The notes beneath the pieces are model-generated. The model was not told the DNA's origin. It ran no database searches and was given only the letters and a program-made list of their open reading frames with translations. A stretch of 64,000 nucleotides of DNA from Corallococcus sp. AS-1-6. Its GTDB lineage: Bacteria; Myxococcota; Myxococcia; Myxococcales; Myxococcaceae. Shown one piece after another: positions 34,670-42,956 of this stretch. Every line of letters starts with the position of its first letter. The first letter of the stretch is position 1. The translations under genes were made by a program, and so were the position numbers. The stretch lies in contig NZ_JAIQDE010000001.1 in the NCBI RefSeq assembly GCF_020037015.1, positions 372,001 to 436,000 on the forward strand, read 5' to 3'.

Positions 34670-35530
34670 GTGGACCTGATGGGTGGGATGCAGGAAGCGA
34701 TGCGCCGCGTGCTGGTGGCGCGGGGCGTGGCGTCGGAGATGGTGAGCGTGGGTGGGCAGGCGGTGCACCACTACGCGCTGGAGGGGCAGGGCAAGGGGCC
34801 TCCGGTGGTGCTGGTGCACGGGCTGGGCGGATCCGCCAACGGCTTCGGCCGCACGTTCTTCGGGCTGGCGAAGCGCTTCTCCCGCGTGCTCGCGCCGGAC
34901 CTGCCGGGCCACGGCTTCTCCGGCGAGTACTGCGGCGGCCCCACCTGCGTGCGCAGCCAGTTCGACGTGCTGCGCGCCTACTTCGAGGACGTGGTGAAGA
35001 CGCCCGCCCTCGTGGTGGGCAACTCGCTGGGCGGGGCCATGGCCGTCAACCTAGCCTCCGAGCATGCGGCCTGGGTGAAGGCGCTGGCGCTGGTGGCCCC
35101 CGCGGGCGCGGAGCTGACGCCGCAGGCGCTGTCGGCGCTGCTGGGGCACTTCGCGGTGAAGTCGAGCGCGGACGTCCGCGCCCTGACGCGCAAGCTCTTC
35201 CACCAGCCGCCCCTGGGCGCGCTGCTGCTCGCGCCGGCGCTGCGCAAGCTCTACACGACGCCCACGGTGCAGGCGCTCGCGGCGGACGCGCTCGCGACGC
35301 AGGCGAGCATCGCGCCCCAGGCGGTGCGGGACCTGAAGATGCCGGTGCTCTTCCTGTGGGGCGGCAGCGAGCGGCTCCTGCCGCCGGAGATCCTCGCCTG
35401 GTACCGGCAGCACCTGCCCGCCCAGGCGGAGGTGCACGTGGTGGAGGGCTTCGGCCACGTGCCGCAGATGGAGCGGCCGGACGCGTTCGTGTCCCACCTG
35501 GTGGGCTTCGCGGACCGGACCCGCCTCTAA
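34670..35530 (+). CDS. Alpha/beta hydrolase
   Basis: 286 residues. Oxyanion-hole segment VLVHGLGGSANGFG, nucleophile elbow GNSLGG (serine), acid FLWGGSERLLPP region, and catalytic His in GFGHVPQMERP. A serine hydrolase of the lipase/esterase/haloperoxidase group, with a cap region in the middle. Start chosen at GTG 34670 because AAGGAGG (34656-34662) lies 7 bases upstream; a TTG at 34646 has no such site. No signal peptide. Substrate unknown. It lies about 80 bases after the envC-like gene. Confidence 0.88.
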   Translation: MDLMGGMQEAMRRVLVARGVASEMVSVGGQAVHHYALEGQGKGPPVVLVHGLGGSANGFGRTFFGLAKRFSRVLAPDLPGHGFSGEYCGGPTCVRSQFDVLRAYFEDVVKTPALVVGNSLGGAMAVNLASEHAAWVKALALVAPAGAELTPQALSALLGHFAVKSSADVRALTRKLFHQPPLGALLLAPALRKLYTTPTVQALAADALATQASIAPQAVRDLKMPVLFLWGGSERLLPPEILAWYRQHLPAQAEVHVVEGFGHVPQMERPDAFVSHLVGFADRTRL

Positions 35531-35614
35531 GGGCGGGAATCGTCCGGCGGGCCGGGTGTAGACTCGGGGGCCTTGCGACGGCCCCTTCCACCCGACCCCC
35601 GAGGACGCGCTCCC

Positions 35615-36961
35615 GTGACCCGTTTCCCGAAGCCGTGGCGCGTGGGATTCGCCGCGCTCCTGTTGTGGGGCGCGCCCGTGCTCGCGCAGAAGCCGGGGGA
35701 CGCGGCCGACCGGGAGGAGTCCGCGTACCGCCAACTGGAGCTGTTCGCGCGGGTGCTCTCCTACGTGGAGAACAACTACGTGGAGAGCGTGGACCGCAAG
35801 ACGCTCATCCAGGGCGCCATCCAGGGGATGCTCGACACGTTGGATCCGCACACCGTCTTCATGCCTCCGGAGGTCTTCCGGGAGATGAAGATCGACACGT
35901 CCGGCGAGTTCGGCGGCCTGGGCATTGAAATCGCGCGCAAGGGCGACCGGCTGGTGGTGGTGGCGCCCATCGACGACACGCCCGCGGCGCGCGCGGGCAT
36001 CAAGGCCGGGGACGAGCTGCTCGCCATCGACGGGGAGAGCACCCAGGGCATGGACCTGGGCCGCGCGCTCCAGAAGATGCGCGGGCCGGCGGGGGGCCGC
36101 GTGCTGCTCACGCTCATGCGCGCGGGCTTCAACGCGCCCCGGGAGCTGGCCATCCTGCGCGACCACATCCGCATCGTGTCCGTGGAGAGCGCGCTCTACG
36201 ACGGCATCGGTCACGTGAAGGTGAAGAACTTCCAGGACCGCACGGACCAGTCACTGAAGAAGGAGCTGGACCGGCTGCGCGCGCTCAACGGCGGCAGGGA
36301 GCTGGACGGGCTGGTGCTGGACCTGCGCAACAACCCCGGTGGCCTGTTGGATCAGGCCGTGGCCATGAGCGACCGCTTCCTGCCGGGCAACCTGCCCATC
36401 GTGTCCACGCGCGGGCGGGACGGCCGCAACGCCTCCGAGGAGAGGAGCCGCGACCGCGACACGGAGAAGGACTACCCGCTGGTGGTGCTGGTCAACGCGG
36501 GCAGCGCCTCCGCGTCGGAGATCGTCGCGGGCGCGCTCCAGGACCACGGCCGCGCGGTCATCATGGGCACGCAGACCTTCGGCAAGGGCAGCGTGCAGAC
36601 CATCATCGAACTGGAGGACGGCTCCGGCCTGAAGCTCACCATCGCGCGCTACTACACGCCCAAGGGCCGCAGCATCCAGGAGAAGGGCATCACCCCGGAC
36701 TTCCTGGTGCCGGAGGACGCCTCCGGGAAGGCGGCGAGCGAGGCGCCCCGGGAGAAGGACCTGCGCCGCCACTTCAAGGCGGAGCCGTCCCAGACGACGT
36801 CGGAGGTCGCCACCCAGCCCCGGACCCTGCCCGCGAACCTGAAGGACTGGGCGGTGACGGCGAAGCTCGCGGATCCACAACTGAAGGTGGCGCTCAACTA
36901 CCTCCATGGGTTGGCGCCAGGGCCCGCGTCCCGGGCCACCGGGAGCACCGCGGGTCGCTGA
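35615..36961 (+). CDS. C-terminal processing serine protease (S41, CtpA/Prc type)
   Basis: 448 residues from a GTG at 35615; a TTG at 35573 is possible and would be almost leaderless behind a TAGACT box (35559-35564). Signal peptide (VGFAALLLWGAPVLAQ), an N-terminal helical part, PDZ domain (about residues 95-175; FGGLGIEIARKGDRLVVVAP), then the S41 domain with GSASASEIVAG (about 296-306; Ser299 expected nucleophile) and TFGKGS (Lys324, expected base), giving the Ser-Lys dyad. These periplasmic proteases trim C-termini of envelope proteins and often act on wall hydrolases. A Lys/Glu-rich tail follows the protease domain. Paired in the same direction with wall-hydrolysis genes upstream, which suggests but does not prove a shared role. 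Confidence 0.92.
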   Translation: MTRFPKPWRVGFAALLLWGAPVLAQKPGDAADREESAYRQLELFARVLSYVENNYVESVDRKTLIQGAIQGMLDTLDPHTVFMPPEVFREMKIDTSGEFGGLGIEIARKGDRLVVVAPIDDTPAARAGIKAGDELLAIDGESTQGMDLGRALQKMRGPAGGRVLLTLMRAGFNAPRELAILRDHIRIVSVESALYDGIGHVKVKNFQDRTDQSLKKELDRLRALNGGRELDGLVLDLRNNPGGLLDQAVAMSDRFLPGNLPIVSTRGRDGRNASEERSRDRDTEKDYPLVVLVNAGSASASEIVAGALQDHGRAVIMGTQTFGKGSVQTIIELEDGSGLKLTIARYYTPKGRSIQEKGITPDFLVPEDASGKAASEAPREKDLRRHFKAEPSQTTSEVATQPRTLPANLKDWAVTAKLADPQLKVALNYLHGLAPGPASRATGSTAGR

Positions 36962-37028
36962 AACCCCCTTTCGAGGTGGCGTTCCGCCTCGCAGTGCGTG
37001 TAATGCGCACAGCAACGAGGGAGACCGG

Positions 37029-38906
37029 ATGCGACGTCCTTTCAATCGCGCGCTGCACGCGACGCTCAGTGGCTGGCTGGTGGGAGTGCTGGCCGTGGGC
37101 CCCGCCGCCGCGCAGCAGCAACACGTACCGCTGCGGCTGATGCCGCGAACGCTGCCGACGGCGGCGGGCCCCCGCGTGGCGGTGGTGGCCATTCCCGTGG
37201 ATGCCTCGCTGGAGGGTGAGGCGCTGGCGCTGGCGCACTGGGCGGAGCAGGCCGTGGCCCGCTCCGGCCGGCTGGAGCTGGTGCGGCTGACGGACGCGCT
37301 GGACCCCCAGGGCGCGAGCGCGCGTCAGGCGAAGGCCGTGGAGGGCAACGCCGCGTTCAAGGACGGCGCGAAGGCCTACGACGAACTGGACACCGTGAAG
37401 GCGCTCCAGAGCTTCGACAAGGCGGTGAAGGCCTACGAGCAGTCGGACCTGTCGCGCGCGTTCCCGCTGCTCAGCCGCGCGCGGGTGATGAAGGCCGCGA
37501 CGCAGGTGGCCAACGGGGAGAACAAGGCCGCGGAGCTGGAGATGCGCGGCGTGCTCGCGGTGGATCCGCGCGCCACGTTCAATCCCAACTTCTTCCCGCC
37601 CGAAGAGGTCGCCTTCGTGGAGAAGGAGCGCAAGGCGCAGGTGGAGGGCGCGCAGGCCACGCTGAACGTGAGCACGCAGCCCGCCGCCGCGCAGGTGTTC
37701 GTGGACGGCACCTACCGGGGCGTGTCCCCGCTGGCGCTCACGGGCCTGACGCGCGCGGACCACTACGTGACGCTGGTGGCGCCGGGCTACACCGTGACGG
37801 AGGGCCGGGCGCGCGAGGGCGAGTCCTCCTTCTCCCTCACGAAGCTGCCGGTGCAGCAGCGCTATGCCGCGCTCGTGGAGCGCATCGCGAAGAACGCCGA
37901 CGACGAGGAGCGGGACAAGGCGCTGCAGGAGCTGGGCGCGCTCGCGGACGTGCCGCAGGTGCTGGCGCTGCTGGTGCGCGGCGGTCCGGGCAACGCGCCG
38001 CTGACCGTCACCGGCCTGCGCATGGACGTGGCGGACGGCCACAACCTGTCCTACGCGCTGGGCCAGGTGCCGCGCGGCGAGGCGATGGCCACGGGCTCGG
38101 AGGCGCTGCTGACGGGGCTGGTCGGCCAGGACGCGGCGCGCGTGGACGGCAAGCCGGTGAAGCACTTCGCCAGCGGCGGAGGCGTGAGCCGCCGCACCGC
38201 GGGCTACGTGCTGCTCGCCACGGGCGTGGCGCTGCTGGCGGGCGGCATCTACTTCGGCCTGGAGGCCTCCTCCAAGGCGGACGCGTTCAAGACCGCGCCG
38301 CAGGGCAGCACGCGCGCGGAGGACCTGAAGAGCACCGGCAAGACGTACGCGCTGGTGGCGGACATCGGCGTGCTGGCGGGCCTGGTGTCCGCGGGCGCCG
38401 GCAGCTACCTGGCGTTCTACAAGAAGGGTGGGGGCTCGTCGTCCAGCGCCCCCGCGAGCCCTCCGGCCAAGGCCGCCGCGCCGGTCCGCGAGGAGAAGCC
38501 CCTGGAGCAGGCGCTGCCCATGCCGCCCCCGCCCGCCACCAAGGCGGAGCCGGCCCCCAAGGCGAACGCCACGCCCACGCCCGCCGCCGAGCCGGCTCCG
38601 GCGAACAATCCCCCGCCCCCTGTCTTCGAGCCGCCCCCGACGCCGCCGCCCGCGCCGCCCGCGAAGAAGATGACGCGCAAGGAGCGCGAGGCCGAGGCGA
38701 AGCGCCAGCGCGCGGAGGAGGCCCGCCTCAAGCGCGAGGAGGAGCAGCGCCAGAAGGAGGAGGAGGCCCGCCGCAAGCAGGAGGAAGAGGCGAAGCGCAA
38801 GGCGGACGAGGAGGCGAAGCGCAAGGCGGAGGAAGAGGCCCGGCGCAAGCGCGAGGAAGAGAAGAAGCGCCCCAAGCTCGACGAAGACGATCTCCGGAAC
38901 TACTAG
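37029..38906 (+). CDS. PEGA-domain membrane protein with charged coiled-coil tail
   Basis: 625 residues. Signal peptide (GWLVGVLAVGPAAAQQ), an alpha-helical part (about 40-210), a PEGA domain (about 215-265; AQVFVDGTYRGVSPL), two membrane helices (about 395-412 and 440-460), a Pro/Ala-rich spacer (about 475-540) and a strongly charged Lys/Glu/Arg coiled coil (about 543-620). GAGGGAG-type ribosome site (GAGGGAG, 37015-37022 area) before the ATG. The topology puts the PEGA part on the periplasmic side and the coiled coil on the other. PEGA proteins are common in myxobacterial envelopes, often beside protein kinases, but their function is unknown. A small lipoprotein gene starts 2 bases after the stop. 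Confidence 0.8.
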   Translation: MRRPFNRALHATLSGWLVGVLAVGPAAAQQQHVPLRLMPRTLPTAAGPRVAVVAIPVDASLEGEALALAHWAEQAVARSGRLELVRLTDALDPQGASARQAKAVEGNAAFKDGAKAYDELDTVKALQSFDKAVKAYEQSDLSRAFPLLSRARVMKAATQVANGENKAAELEMRGVLAVDPRATFNPNFFPPEEVAFVEKERKAQVEGAQATLNVSTQPAAAQVFVDGTYRGVSPLALTGLTRADHYVTLVAPGYTVTEGRAREGESSFSLTKLPVQQRYAALVERIAKNADDEERDKALQELGALADVPQVLALLVRGGPGNAPLTVTGLRMDVADGHNLSYALGQVPRGEAMATGSEALLTGLVGQDAARVDGKPVKHFASGGGVSRRTAGYVLLATGVALLAGGIYFGLEASSKADAFKTAPQGSTRAEDLKSTGKTYALVADIGVLAGLVSAGAGSYLAFYKKGGGSSSSAPASPPAKAAAPVREEKPLEQALPMPPPPATKAEPAPKANATPTPAAEPAPANNPPPPVFEPPPTPPPAPPAKKMTRKEREAEAKRQRAEEARLKREEEQRQKEEEARRKQEEEAKRKADEEAKRKAEEEARRKREEEKKRPKLDEDDLRNY

Positions 38907-38908
38907 CC

Positions 38909-39187
38909 ATGCGCCGCCTTTCATCGCTCATCGTTCCCTCGGCCCTCGTCCTGGGCCTGTCCGCCTGCAGCCTGCTCGTCAGCTTCGACCCCGAAGGGCA
39001 GCCCTGCGACCGCGGCCAGTGCCTGGAGGGCTACGTCTGCCGCGACCAGGTCTGCACCGCCGAGGACGCCACCCCCTCCGACGCTGGCACGTCCGACGCC
39101 GGCACCACCGACGCCGGTGGTGACCCGGACGCCGGCCTCGAGGATGGCGGGCTGCTGTCCGACGGCGGCGCCGGCGACGGGGGCTGA
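38909..39187 (+). CDS. Small Cys-rich lipoprotein with Asp-Ala-Gly tail
   Basis: 92 residues. Lipobox LSACS, then a short Cys-rich domain (CDRGQC, YVCRDQVCT) and a tail of DAG/DGG repeats (about residues 60-92). It begins 2 bases after the PEGA gene stop and is surely co-transcribed with it. The domain resembles the N-terminal portion of the Ig-repeat lipoprotein at 12777, without the Ig repeats; possibly a shortened relative. No function known. Confidence 0.7.
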   Translation: MRRLSSLIVPSALVLGLSACSLLVSFDPEGQPCDRGQCLEGYVCRDQVCTAEDATPSDAGTSDAGTTDAGGDPDAGLEDGGLLSDGGAGDGG

Positions 39188-39434
39188 AGTCCCTCTTGCC
39201 GGACCCGGCCTCGCGTCCCCTGCCTCCAGGGGCGCGGGGCGCGGCGCCCTGTCAGCACTCCCGCACGTGGCCCGGGGGCCGCGCCGTGTCCCCCCGGACA
39301 CGGCCGCCTGCCGCCCCGGGCCCCGGGAAACCCCCGTCATTCCAGTCACTTGAACGCGACGTCCGCGCCGGGGAGCACTTCCGGTGCGTGGCATCATCCG
39401 TGCTCTGACGCGGGCCCAAGGAGGCATCATCGAC

Positions 39435-40412
39435 ATGGGCAAGCGCGTGGGAGTGCTGATGGGCGGGTGGGGCGAGGAGCGGGAGATTTCGCTCAAGACG
39501 GGGGAGGCCGTGGTGGCGGCCCTGGAGACCCTGGGGCACACCGTCACCCGCGTCTTCGCGGGCCCGGGCCTGGACCGGGCGCTGCGCGCGGCGGACATCG
39601 ACGTGGCCTTCCTCGCGCTGCACGGCCGCATGGGCGAGGACGGCCGCGTGCAGGGCCTCCTGGAGCTGCTGGAGATTCCGTACACCGGCTCCGGCGTGCT
39701 GGCCTCCGCGCTGGCCATGGACAAGCCCATGGCGAAGAAGCTCTTCCAACTGCACAACCTGGCCTCGCCGCGGGGCTACCGGGTGGCCCGCGAGGACGCG
39801 GAGCGCGCGCTGGCGCTGCACGGCGACAGCGGCTTCCCCTGCGTGGTGAAGCCCGCGAAGGGCGGCTCGTCCGTGGGCCTGTCCGTGGTGCATGACGCCG
39901 GGGCGCTGGTGCCCGCGGTGGTCCAGGCGTGCCGCTTCGGCGGCGAGGCCCTGGTGGAGCGCTTCGTCCAGGGGCAGGAGGTGACGGTGGGCATCCTCGG
40001 CGACAGCGTGCTGGGGAGCTGCGAGGTGTCCTACCCGCGCGAGGGCTTCGACTACGAGGCCAAGTACAAGGGCGGCGGCGCCCAGTACTTCCTGCCGCCC
40101 CGCCTGTCCGACACCCGCCGCGTCAACGTGGAGACCCTGGCCCTCGCCGCGTACCGCGCCCTGGGCTGCCGGGGCTACGGCCGCGTGGACCTGATGTGCT
40201 CCGACACGGAGAACGACGTGGTGCTGGAGGTGAACACCCTGCCGGGCTTCACCCCCACCAGCCTCCTGCCGAAGATCGCCGCCCGCGCGGGCCTGGACTT
40301 CCCCGCGCTGGTGCAGGGCGTGCTGGACCGCGCCACCCGCGACGAGTCCCACGTCGCGGAAGGCTTCGCTGTCGCGCCCGCCGCTCCCGTGCCCCTGCGC
40401 GCCGCGCGCTAG
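39435..40412 (+). CDS. ddl: D-alanine--D-alanine ligase
   Basis: 325 residues. Joins two D-Ala for peptidoglycan. ATP-grasp enzyme with LMGGWGEEREISLKTG (N-terminal substrate site), LALHGRMGEDG, VVKPAKGGSSVGLSVV (ATP site lysine), the omega loop DYEAKYKGGG, and RVDLMCSD plus LEVNTLPGFTPTSLLP (metal and substrate residues). ATG at 39435 has an AAGGAGG ribosome site 10 bases upstream and fits the family N-terminus; an upstream GTG at 39384 is less likely. Stands alone. Confidence 0.95.
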   Translation: MGKRVGVLMGGWGEEREISLKTGEAVVAALETLGHTVTRVFAGPGLDRALRAADIDVAFLALHGRMGEDGRVQGLLELLEIPYTGSGVLASALAMDKPMAKKLFQLHNLASPRGYRVAREDAERALALHGDSGFPCVVKPAKGGSSVGLSVVHDAGALVPAVVQACRFGGEALVERFVQGQEVTVGILGDSVLGSCEVSYPREGFDYEAKYKGGGAQYFLPPRLSDTRRVNVETLALAAYRALGCRGYGRVDLMCSDTENDVVLEVNTLPGFTPTSLLPKIAARAGLDFPALVQGVLDRATRDESHVAEGFAVAPAAPVPLRAAR

Positions 40413-40531
40413 GTCCTCTGGCGCTCGGAGCACCTGGGACGTCGTCCCGGCATCGCCCCGACGCAGGGAAGAAGGGGGTGACAACCTGCGTCAAAACCGC
40501 CGCTGAAGGCCTCTCGAATCCGGGGAATAGT

Positions 40532-40560
40532 TTGACACGACCCGGGTGGCTCCCTATTGT
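40532..40560 (+). promoter_or_regulatory. Strong sigma-70-type promoter
   Basis: TTGACA (40532-40537), 17-base spacer, TATTGT (40555-40560). The best housekeeping promoter in the window. Expected transcription start near 40567. Confidence 0.7.
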
Positions 40561-40689
40561 CCGCCGGCGATCAGTAGCCGGAAGGTCAAAGCCCTGTCTT
40601 TTCGGGCACATACGGGGCGGGGCTCAGCAGACCCACAGGCGGCGGTCAGCGTGAGCGGTCGGTCGGCATGCCGCCACGTCTGGTAGGAC

Positions 40690-40709
40690 CGCTGGCGCCA
40701 GTGCCAGCG
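40690..40709 (+). promoter_or_regulatory. Leader hairpin next to the ribosome site
   Basis: CGCTGGC (40690-40696) pairs with GCCAGCG (40703-40709) over a 6-base loop. A GAGGGG-type ribosome site starts just after it, so the hairpin could limit ribosome access. Confidence 0.45.
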
Positions 40710-40729
40710 GGAGGGGCTGAGCGTCACCG

Positions 40730-42253
40730 ATGACCACCGTCGAGATCATCTTCCTGGCAGTCTACTTCAGCTTGCTGAGCGTGCTGGGAGTCTACGGCTC
40801 CCACCGCTACCGCATGGCGTTTTTGTACTACCGCCACAAGTTCAAGCTGCCGACGCCCAACGGCACGCTGAAGGCGCTGCCACGCGTCACCATCCAGTTG
40901 CCCATCTTCAATGAGATGTACGTGGTGGAGCGCCTGGTGGAGTCGGTGTGCCGCATCGACTACCCGCGCGAGCTGCTGGAGATCCAGGTGCTGGACGACT
41001 CCACGGATGAGACGTGCGCCATCGCGCGCGCCTGCGTGGAGCGCCACCGGCAGAAGGGCCACGACATCGTCTACATCCACCGCGTCAACCGCCAGGGCTT
41101 CAAGGCGGGCGCGCTGGAGAACGGCCTCAAGCTGGCCACGGGCGAGTACGTGGCGGTGTTCGACGCGGACTTCGTCCCCAGCCCGGACTTCCTGATGCGC
41201 ACGGTGCCCTTCTTCGCGGACGCGAAGGTGGGCATGGTGCAGGTGCGCTGGGGCCACCTGAACCGTGAGTTCTCCATCCTCACGCAGGCGCAGAGCATCT
41301 TCCTGGACGGGCACTTCATCATCGAGCACACCGCGCGCAACCGCGCCGGCTGCTTCTTCAACTTCAACGGCACCGCGGGCATCTGGCGCCGCAGCACCAT
41401 CTCCGACGCGGGCGGCTGGCAGCACGACACGCTCACGGAGGACCTGGACCTGTCCTACCGCGCCCAGCTCAAGGGCTGGCAGTTCATCTTCCTGCCGGAG
41501 GTCATCTCCCCCGCGGAGGTGCCGGTGGACATGAACGCCTTCAAGAGCCAGCAGCACCGCTGGGCCAAGGGCTCCATCCAGACGGCGAAGAAGCTGCTCC
41601 CCACCATCCTCAAGAGCGACCTGCCGCTGCTGGTGAAGCGCGAGGCCTTCTTCCACCTCACCAACAACATGGCCTACCTGTTGATGGTGCTCCTGTCCGT
41701 GCTGATGCCCATCAGCATGGTGGTGCGCTTCCAGCACGGCCTGTACGGCACGCTGTTCCTGGACCTGCCGTTCTTCATCACCGCGACGGCCAGCGTCTGC
41801 GTCTTCTACGTGGCCGCCCAGCGCGAGCGCGGCGTGAAGGGCTGGGAGCGCTTCAAGTACCTGCCCTTCCTGATGAGCCTGGGCATCGGCCTGGCCATCA
41901 ACAACGCGAAGGCCGTGGGCGAGGCGCTGCTCAACCAGCAGTCGGGCTTCGCGCGCACGCCGAAGACGGGCGCCGAGGGCAAGAGCGTCAAGGCCGTGAA
42001 GAAGAGCTACCGGGGCAGCAAGACGCTGATGCCGGTGGTGGAGCTGCTCTTCGCCGCCTACTTCACCGGGGCGCTGTGGTTCGCCATCGACTCGCGCATC
42101 TACACGTCGGTGCCCTTCATCATCCTGTTCCTGGCGGGCTTCCTCTACGTGGGCGTGTCCAGCCTGCTGCAGGGCCTGGCGGGCCGGGCGAAGGCGCCGG
42201 ACGCCGCCCCCGCCGTGGCGTCCTCGGAGGAGCAGCCGCGCCAGGCTGCCTGA
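40730..42253 (+). CDS. Processive family 2 glycosyltransferase, cellulose-synthase-like
   Basis: 507 residues. One N-terminal membrane helix, a cytosolic GT2 domain and three or four C-terminal helices (from about residue 305). Catalytic motifs: VLDDSTDET, FDADF (DxD, metal and UDP-sugar), TEDLD and QQHRW (QxxRW, the mark of processive enzymes). These proteins polymerise or transfer sugars from nucleotide donors across the inner membrane; relatives make cellulose-like glucans, mannan or glucosylceramide. No PilZ domain is visible. The exact polymer is unknown; an extracellular or storage glycan is likely given the strong promoter. It is not next to other export genes. Confidence 0.9.
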   Translation: MTTVEIIFLAVYFSLLSVLGVYGSHRYRMAFLYYRHKFKLPTPNGTLKALPRVTIQLPIFNEMYVVERLVESVCRIDYPRELLEIQVLDDSTDETCAIARACVERHRQKGHDIVYIHRVNRQGFKAGALENGLKLATGEYVAVFDADFVPSPDFLMRTVPFFADAKVGMVQVRWGHLNREFSILTQAQSIFLDGHFIIEHTARNRAGCFFNFNGTAGIWRRSTISDAGGWQHDTLTEDLDLSYRAQLKGWQFIFLPEVISPAEVPVDMNAFKSQQHRWAKGSIQTAKKLLPTILKSDLPLLVKREAFFHLTNNMAYLLMVLLSVLMPISMVVRFQHGLYGTLFLDLPFFITATASVCVFYVAAQRERGVKGWERFKYLPFLMSLGIGLAINNAKAVGEALLNQQSGFARTPKTGAEGKSVKAVKKSYRGSKTLMPVVELLFAAYFTGALWFAIDSRIYTSVPFIILFLAGFLYVGVSSLLQGLAGRAKAPDAAPAVASSEEQPRQAA

Positions 42254-42346
42254 GCCGTCCGCGCCTCGCTTCCCGCCGTCCCCCTCGCGCCGCCGCTTCC
42301 CTCCTGGAACTCCAGGGCGGGGAGGGCGGCGCGGTGCTTTTTCCCG

Positions 42347-42874
42347 CTACAGGCCCGCGTCGGGCGCGCCGCGCAGCAGCACCTGCTCCTGGCGCACCGG
42401 CGCGGGGCCGGAGGTCGCGGGGCGGCAGCCCTCGTCGATGGCGGTGCTGGAGGCGGCCCTCAGCGTGAGGCCGGCGTCCGTGCAGGCCACCGCCTCCGTG
42501 GGGAAGGCGACGGGGCAGGGCGTCCCGGAGACGCTGAAGCCGGTGGCGCGCGTCTCGCCCACGAAGCCCTCCGGCGTGCGTGTGAGGACGATGCCCACCG
42601 AGCCCGCGTCCGGGGACTCCATCCCGCCGTCCGCCCACGCGCGCACCACCGCGAGGGACAGGGTGCGGCCGTCGTCCTGGCCCAGGTAGCGGAAGGCCGG
42701 GTTCTGCGCGTGGTGGTAGTCCCCGGACAGGTCCTTCTCACAGCCGGGCGGCACGTGGATGGGCGGCGGCACGGAGGCCGTGGAGGTCTCCACCCGGGGT
42801 GGGGCCTTGCCCGGACAGGCCGCGAGCGAGAGGACACAGAGGCCAAGGGGGAGGGTGACGAGGGCGCGGTGCAT
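42347..42874 (-). CDS. Putative lipoprotein, unknown function
   Basis: 175 residues. Signal peptide with lipobox LSLAAC, a Pro-rich linker, then a beta-rich domain of about 130 residues with four cysteines (CEKDLSG, CPVAF, CTDAG, CRPAT). The start ATG at 42874 gives the cleanest signal peptide. It converges with the glycosyltransferase gene and is divergent from the PEGA gene. I do not recognise the family. Confidence 0.7.
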   Translation of the reverse strand: MHRALVTLPLGLCVLSLAACPGKAPPRVETSTASVPPPIHVPPGCEKDLSGDYHHAQNPAFRYLGQDDGRTLSLAVVRAWADGGMESPDAGSVGIVLTRTPEGFVGETRATGFSVSGTPCPVAFPTEAVACTDAGLTLRAASSTAIDEGCRPATSGPAPVRQEQVLLRGAPDAGL

Positions 42875-42918
42875 GGGGGTCGGATATTCTCCCAACGCAC
42901 GGCCCGGTGGGACGGTGT

Positions 42919-42947
42919 TTGCTTCCCCTGGGATGACTCTCTAACCT
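42919..42947 (+). promoter_or_regulatory. Promoter of the second PEGA gene, leaderless
   Basis: TTGCTT (42919-42924), 17-base spacer, TAACCT (42942-42947), then 9 bases to the ATG at 42957. The transcript would begin within about 3 bases of the start codon. Confidence 0.55.
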
Positions 42948-42956
42948 TCGGCCGAC

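Larger units (their letters stand above)
40413..40729. other. Long 5' region of the glycosyltransferase gene
   Basis: 317 bases without a gene. It holds a strong promoter (40532-40560) and a predicted leader of about 160 bases with a 7-base hairpin at 40690-40709. I recognise no riboswitch. Confidence 0.5.

Noticed and set aside
40570-40729. Cyclic-di-GMP or other riboswitch in the glycosyltransferase leader
   Set aside because: No conserved GEMM or other riboswitch core was found; only a simple hairpin.
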